Of a stretch of 9,875 bases of DNA, positions 6,235 through 9,875 are shown in pieces. The notes beneath the pieces were generated by a model. The model saw only the letters and a list, made by a program, of their open reading frames with translations. It had not been told where the DNA came from and did no database searches. How positions within the stretch are numbered: the stretch's first letter is position 1; every line of letters starts with the position of its first letter. The position numbers and the translations under genes were made by a program. The stretch comes from Lutibacter sp. (GTDB taxonomy: Bacteria; Bacteroidota; Bacteroidia; Flavobacteriales; Flavobacteriaceae). The DNA is taken from NCBI GenBank assembly GCA_021647265.1, contig JAKIVA010000072.1, forward strand, positions 1 to 9,875, read 5' to 3'.

Positions 6235-8634
6235 ATGAAATCTATAAACTGTCCAAATTGCGGAAATAAACTAAATGAAGGCGCTCACTTTTGTGGTGCT
6301 TGTGGACAAAAGGTAACTCAACCAACAAAAGAAATTAAAGTTGAAGTGAATCTTTGCCCAAAATGCAATACACCATTTGAAAAGGGTGAAAAATTTTGTG
6401 CTGAATGTGGAACAGCAATAAATGGAAGTACACCAAAAAAAGTAGAAATTCAGCAAAAAGAACCATTTCAAAAAAGTGAATCTCAACCAGTTTCTACTCC
6501 AAAACAAGCTACTTCAACCAAAAAGAAAAAAGGAAGCATTCTAAAAACATTAGGTAAAATTGTACTAGGGTTTATTGCTTTTATTATTGTTGGTTCTATA
6601 CTACTCTACAATTTAGGTGATGACAATGAGGATACTGCTATTGAGCAGGAAGAGGTAATTGATTCTCCAAATGATGCCATTAATAATACAACTGAAAGAG
6701 ATGAAATAAATTTAAATCTTGAAAATAAAAAAGTTGTAGTAGGAAACTTGAATAAAAATGAAATACAACTTGAAATACCAAATAAAACTTTTGATAAAAA
6801 AGTAAATCTTCAAGTAAATGTTTCGAGTAATATTCCTTCTTTTGATAAAAAGAGGGCAAATATAGTTGGACTACCTTATAATATTTCAATAGACCAAAAA
6901 TCAAAACGTCTCAATCAACCTGTAACTGTTAAACTTAAAATTTCTGAACAAGAGATTTCTGAATTAGAACATCCTGAAGATTTATGGATTGGTTATTATA
7001 ATGGGAAACAATGGGATTATTTTAAACCTTTAGAAGTTAACATAAAAGATAAATTCGTAAAATTTGAAACGTATCATTTTAGTGATTATGCCAAAGCAAA
7101 ACTCAAAAAAAAGGAAAGAATTAACGATTTTGCTACTAAAAAAGCAGTTGAACAGTGGGATAGTAAAAATAACAATGCGCCAGCAAGGAAAGCTACAGAG
7201 AAAATAGTACGACAAATTCTGGGTGAAAAACTAGGATTGAGCAATAAAAGTATGACTCAAGATATTGTGGAGTCTATTATGAATGAAAATGATTATCAAA
7301 AACTTTTAGTAAGCTACAATGATAATAATCTGGAGCAATTTGGTCAAGACCTTGCAATATTAGCAGGTAAAAAAATAGTTGAGGTTGTTACTGAAGATAG
7401 TAGAGCTAAATCAGTTTTGGGTGCAATTACAGAGCATGCTTCTAAAATAAGTACAGGAATAAATATAGCTCGTGCATTAACTGAAGGAAATTTAGAACAA
7501 GCTGCAAAAGATTTGTCAAACGAAATTATAGGTACTTTTCCAATTACAAAGCTTTTTAGAGAGGCTGCAAAAATAACGAACCAACAAATTGTTCGATGGC
7601 GAGATACAGAATTAGAAGCTGCATATAAAGTTTTTGTAAATGGCGCGCAAAGTAGCATTCCATTTTGGGGGTATAGTGTAGAACCTGGAAATTTTGATGA
7701 AGTGTGGATACAAATGAAAGGACTGAAACCTCAATTACTACGAGATGCAAAACAAAAGTATGCAATAGCACATACTATGAAAGTTGATAATATAGGCCCT
7801 AGAATTTTAGAAATTATTGAAGATGAGACTAAAAAAAACCTACGGAAAAAGTTTATACAGCGAGAAAAAGAAGAGAAAGAGATTGAAAAATTAAAAGAAC
7901 AAAATATAAGGCTTATTAAAGTATTTGAAGATGCCAAGCTTTTAAATAAATATAGATTTGGATATACTAAACACACATCTTTTGAACTTCGGCTTCATAG
8001 ACTTTATAAAATTAAAGATATGATATTAAAAGACACAAAAAGTAAGGTTGGATTTACAGGAGTTAATGAAGGTGGTATTATCCCAGCAAAAACAATTGCT
8101 AGATTAATACAAATATGGTACAATCCTGATGGAGGAAAAGAGAAATACCGCGAAGAATTAATAGAACTAGGTTACATTAAAGAATTAAAAGAACTAGAAT
8201 TAGCCGATGGGCCTTGGGAACTATCTTTTTATGAGTCAAAAAAACTTTTTGAATCTATGGATAATTTTTCTGAGTATTTAAGTGCAACAAAGGAAAGAAA
8301 GAAGGTTATACTCGAAACAGATCTTATAAAGACAGCAAAAGCTGTTAAAAGACTGAACGAGGAATATAAGAATTCATTAAGCTTAGGTTTTATAAATATC
8401 CCATCTGAGAAATATGAAAAAAGTGAAAGGGGTTTAATGTTTCTATATAAATATAACCCTATTTTAAAAGATGGATTATATACATTTTCTTATACCGAAG
8501 GTTTTGGTAAAGAAAAAGAAATAATGAAATATATAATTCAATTAAAGTCTAACGATTATTTTGAAGGAAAAATGTTTTATGAATCCTTTGGGAGCGTTTA
8601 TATAATTTGTATTAAAGGAAAATTAAAAAAATAA
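6235..8634 (+). CDS. double zinc-ribbon, membrane-anchored protein with large unknown C-terminal region
   Basis: I do not recognise this 799-residue protein as a named family. Two N-terminal zinc ribbons each have the pattern C-x2-C-x10-C-x2-C (C6, C9, C20, C23; C41, C44, C55, C58). A Ser/Thr/Gln/Lys-rich linker (about 64-100) ends in KKKK, followed by one membrane segment at about 103-126. Positive residues before it predict that the ribbons stay in the cytoplasm and the rest lies outside. Residues about 165-288 look like a beta-sandwich (ZU5- or Ig-like feel: LEIPNKTF, VGLPYNISI, QPVTVKLKI, YYNGKQW, THFS-like YHFSDYA). Residues about 295-600 are mainly helical, with a charged coiled-coil stretch at about 535-570 (REKEEKEIEKLKEQ). 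The last 140 residues, after GPWELSFYES (659-668), are a mixed, unassigned domain. It lies 3 bases before the AIM24-like gene, so the two are probably in one operon. Confidence 0.75.
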   Translation: MKSINCPNCGNKLNEGAHFCGACGQKVTQPTKEIKVEVNLCPKCNTPFEKGEKFCAECGTAINGSTPKKVEIQQKEPFQKSESQPVSTPKQATSTKKKKGSILKTLGKIVLGFIAFIIVGSILLYNLGDDNEDTAIEQEEVIDSPNDAINNTTERDEINLNLENKKVVVGNLNKNEIQLEIPNKTFDKKVNLQVNVSSNIPSFDKKRANIVGLPYNISIDQKSKRLNQPVTVKLKISEQEISELEHPEDLWIGYYNGKQWDYFKPLEVNIKDKFVKFETYHFSDYAKAKLKKKERINDFATKKAVEQWDSKNNNAPARKATEKIVRQILGEKLGLSNKSMTQDIVESIMNENDYQKLLVSYNDNNLEQFGQDLAILAGKKIVEVVTEDSRAKSVLGAITEHASKISTGINIARALTEGNLEQAAKDLSNEIIGTFPITKLFREAAKITNQQIVRWRDTELEAAYKVFVNGAQSSIPFWGYSVEPGNFDEVWIQMKGLKPQLLRDAKQKYAIAHTMKVDNIGPRILEIIEDETKKNLRKKFIQREKEEKEIEKLKEQNIRLIKVFEDAKLLNKYRFGYTKHTSFELRLHRLYKIKDMILKDTKSKVGFTGVNEGGIIPAKTIARLIQIWYNPDGGKEKYREELIELGYIKELKELELADGPWELSFYESKKLFESMDNFSEYLSATKERKKVILETDLIKTAKAVKRLNEEYKNSLSLGFINIPSEKYEKSERGLMFLYKYNPILKDGLYTFSYTEGFGKEKEIMKYIIQLKSNDYFEGKMFYESFGSVYIICIKGKLKK

Positions 8635-8637
8635 ATT

Positions 8638-9435
8638 ATGGCATATTGTTCAAATTGTGGAAGTGAGTTAAAAGAAGGTAGTGCATTTTGTGAAAATTGC
8701 GGCACTAAAATAATACAGGTAGAAACACCACAACCTGTAATCCAAGAAATAGTTGGAGAGGTAACCTTTAAGGTTGTAAATAAAGAACGCTTAAACTTAG
8801 TAGAAGTTGAGGTAGATAACGCATCATTTCGCTATGAAGCTGGTGCAATGCACTATATGAATGGTAATCTTGAGCTAATTTCAAAAGCACCAAGTATTGG
8901 TAAAATGTTTAAATCTATGCTAACCAAAGAAACCATTGTAAAACCAATAATTAAAGGTACAGGAACTGTATTTTTACAACCTTCATTTGGTGAATTTACT
9001 ATTTTAAATTTAGAAAATGAAGAGTGGATTTTAGATAGAGGTGCTTACTTTGCCTCAGATAGTACTATAGAAATAGGCTCTTATACCAATAGAGCAATAA
9101 GTGCTCTATTTTCAGGTGAAAAATGGTTTCAAACCGTTGTTTCTGGAACTGGTAAAGTAATTATTACATCGGCTGGCCCTGTTGAAGAAGTAACATTAGA
9201 TAACGGAAAACTAGTTGTTGATGGGGCTTTTGCTGTAGCTCGTACTTCTGGTATTGAATTAAAAGTTTCAAAAGCTACCAAAGGTATTTTTTCAACCCTA
9301 ATCTCAGGTGAAGGAATTGTAAATACCTTTTCAGGTACTGGTAAAGTGTTAATCGCACCCGTTGATAATTACTTAAACACATTAATTAATTCAATCCTTT
9401 CTATTGGATATCAAATTCAGAGTTTGCGTAAATAA
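8638..9435 (+). CDS. zinc-ribbon protein with AIM24-family domain
   Basis: This 265-residue protein begins with a zinc ribbon (C4, C7, C18, C21; same spacing as its neighbours). From about residue 40 it continues as an AIM24-like beta-rich domain. The signs are the early YEAGAMHYMNG segment, alternating hydrophobic strands, and repeated G-T-G turns of the kind GTGTVFLQP, SGTGKVIIT and SGTGKVLIAP, typical of the AIM24 family (named for a yeast mitochondrial inner-membrane protein; bacterial members have no well-defined role). There is no signal peptide or membrane segment, so it is cytoplasmic. It starts 3 bases after the 799-residue gene and 21 bases before the next zinc-ribbon gene. The N-terminal YCSNCGSELK nearly equals YCQNCGSELK of the next protein. 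The AIM24 call rests on remembered family features; function remains unknown. Confidence 0.85.
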   Translation: MAYCSNCGSELKEGSAFCENCGTKIIQVETPQPVIQEIVGEVTFKVVNKERLNLVEVEVDNASFRYEAGAMHYMNGNLELISKAPSIGKMFKSMLTKETIVKPIIKGTGTVFLQPSFGEFTILNLENEEWILDRGAYFASDSTIEIGSYTNRAISALFSGEKWFQTVVSGTGKVIITSAGPVEEVTLDNGKLVVDGAFAVARTSGIELKVSKATKGIFSTLISGEGIVNTFSGTGKVLIAPVDNYLNTLINSILSIGYQIQSLRK

Positions 9436-9456
9436 GGTTAACTAAAATAAAAATAA

Positions 9457-9875
9457 ATGAAATATTGTCAAAATTGTGGTTCAGAGTTAAAAATAAATGC
9501 AAAATTTTGTACTAGCTGTGGATATAAACTAAAGGATTCTTTATCAAAGAATGAGGAAGCAACTGCAAGTATTACTCCAAATACAACAAATAATAGTATA
9601 GGAAATAAAAAGAATAACATTAAAAACTTATTGATTTATTATTTTTTATTAAACATACCACTCTATATATTAAATTCAGGAGTTGATGAAATTATTGGGG
9701 TACAAGTCTTTTCATTAGTAATATTAATAACTTATTTAATCAGATTTAATAAGGAAAGGATTTTTAACTGGTTTATTAAAATTATTTTAGGATTACAAGC
9801 CATACTACTGTTATCAATTTTTATAAGTTCAGCTGACCTTTTTGTTGATTTCATTTCATTTTTAACAACCTTATC
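9457..9875 (+). CDS. zinc-ribbon multi-pass membrane protein, 3' partial
   Basis: An open frame starts at the ATG at 9457 and runs to the window end with no stop, giving 139 codons. The N-terminus is a zinc ribbon (C4, C7, C18, C21, again C-x2-C-x10-C-x2-C). A Ser/Thr/Asn-rich linker (about 28-55) follows, then at least three to four hydrophobic segments at about 57-74, 81-97, 105-124 and 126 to the end. The many charged residues (NKKNNIKN at 50-57) before the first span suggest that the ribbon is cytoplasmic. The leader is 21 bases after the previous stop, A-rich and without a Shine-Dalgarno sequence. The membrane part is not recognised. The shared ribbon and tight spacing place it in the same gene set as the two upstream genes. 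Confidence 0.75.
   Translation, partial: MKYCQNCGSELKINAKFCTSCGYKLKDSLSKNEEATASITPNTTNNSIGNKKNNIKNLLIYYFLLNIPLYILNSGVDEIIGVQVFSLVILITYLIRFNKERIFNWFIKIILGLQAILLLSIFISSADLFVDFISFLTTL

Noticed and set aside
6271..6507. 78-codon reverse-strand frame rich in Phe and Trp
   Set aside because: It is the antisense of the Lys-rich linker and Cys-rich ribbons; composition is explained by the coding strand.
7344..7658. 104-codon reverse-strand open frame inside the 799-residue gene, and overlapping frames at 7556-7771 and 7731-7976
   Set aside because: These are antisense to a long coding frame with consistent codon use; none has a domain or a promoter.
6235..9875. The zinc-ribbon genes as a polymorphic toxin or known anti-phage system
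   Set aside because: No nuclease, NTPase, TIR, reverse transcriptase, immunity-protein or secretion signature could be seen; the resemblance is limited to the helical, small-residue-rich stretch.

Overview
The window looks like chromosomal DNA of a low-GC member of the Bacteroidota, most likely a flavobacterium. The reasons are: A/T-rich leaders with no Shine-Dalgarno sequence in front of every gene; a perfect TAnnTTTG Bacteroidota -7 promoter element before the cold-shock gene; a Bacteroidota-style cold-shock protein; and a short-Q-loop cytochrome bd oxidase. All supported genes lie on the + strand. No rRNA, tRNA, CRISPR array, insertion sequence or phage gene was seen.

Region 1 (1-2629) is a respiratory operon. 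It holds the C-terminal end of a small protein with a CxxCH haem-c motif, then cydA and cydB, separated by gaps of only 4 and 3 bases. Together cydAB encode a cytochrome bd-type terminal oxidase. The haem ligands and proton-path glutamates of CydA are kept at the E. coli positions. Two residues needed for quinol oxidation in E. coli (K252, R391) are replaced by Ser and His. With a haem-c protein next door, the electron donor is worth questioning.

Region 2 (2630-5824) is housekeeping. It contains an APC-superfamily amino-acid permease, a cold-shock protein with its own promoter and a strong hairpin terminator, and a lipoprotein form of the S13 (PBP4-type) D-Ala-D-Ala carboxypeptidase. The spacer before the cold-shock gene holds an 18-bp tandem duplication.

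Region 3 (5825-9875) begins with a 410-base non-coding stretch containing a small inverted repeat and an 8-bp tandem repeat. Three adjacent co-directional genes follow. Each encodes a protein that begins with the same C-x2-C-x10-C-x2-C zinc ribbon (two copies in the first protein) joined to an unrelated C-terminal part: (a) a membrane anchor plus a large, probably extracytoplasmic region with a beta-sandwich-like domain and a long helical domain; (b) an AIM24-family domain; (c) a multi-pass membrane domain cut off by the window end. This zinc-ribbon-tagged set is the best candidate for an undescribed system. The shared ribbon could be a common docking or oligomerisation module at the cytoplasmic face of the membrane. 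That idea is inference, and no function is established from the sequence.
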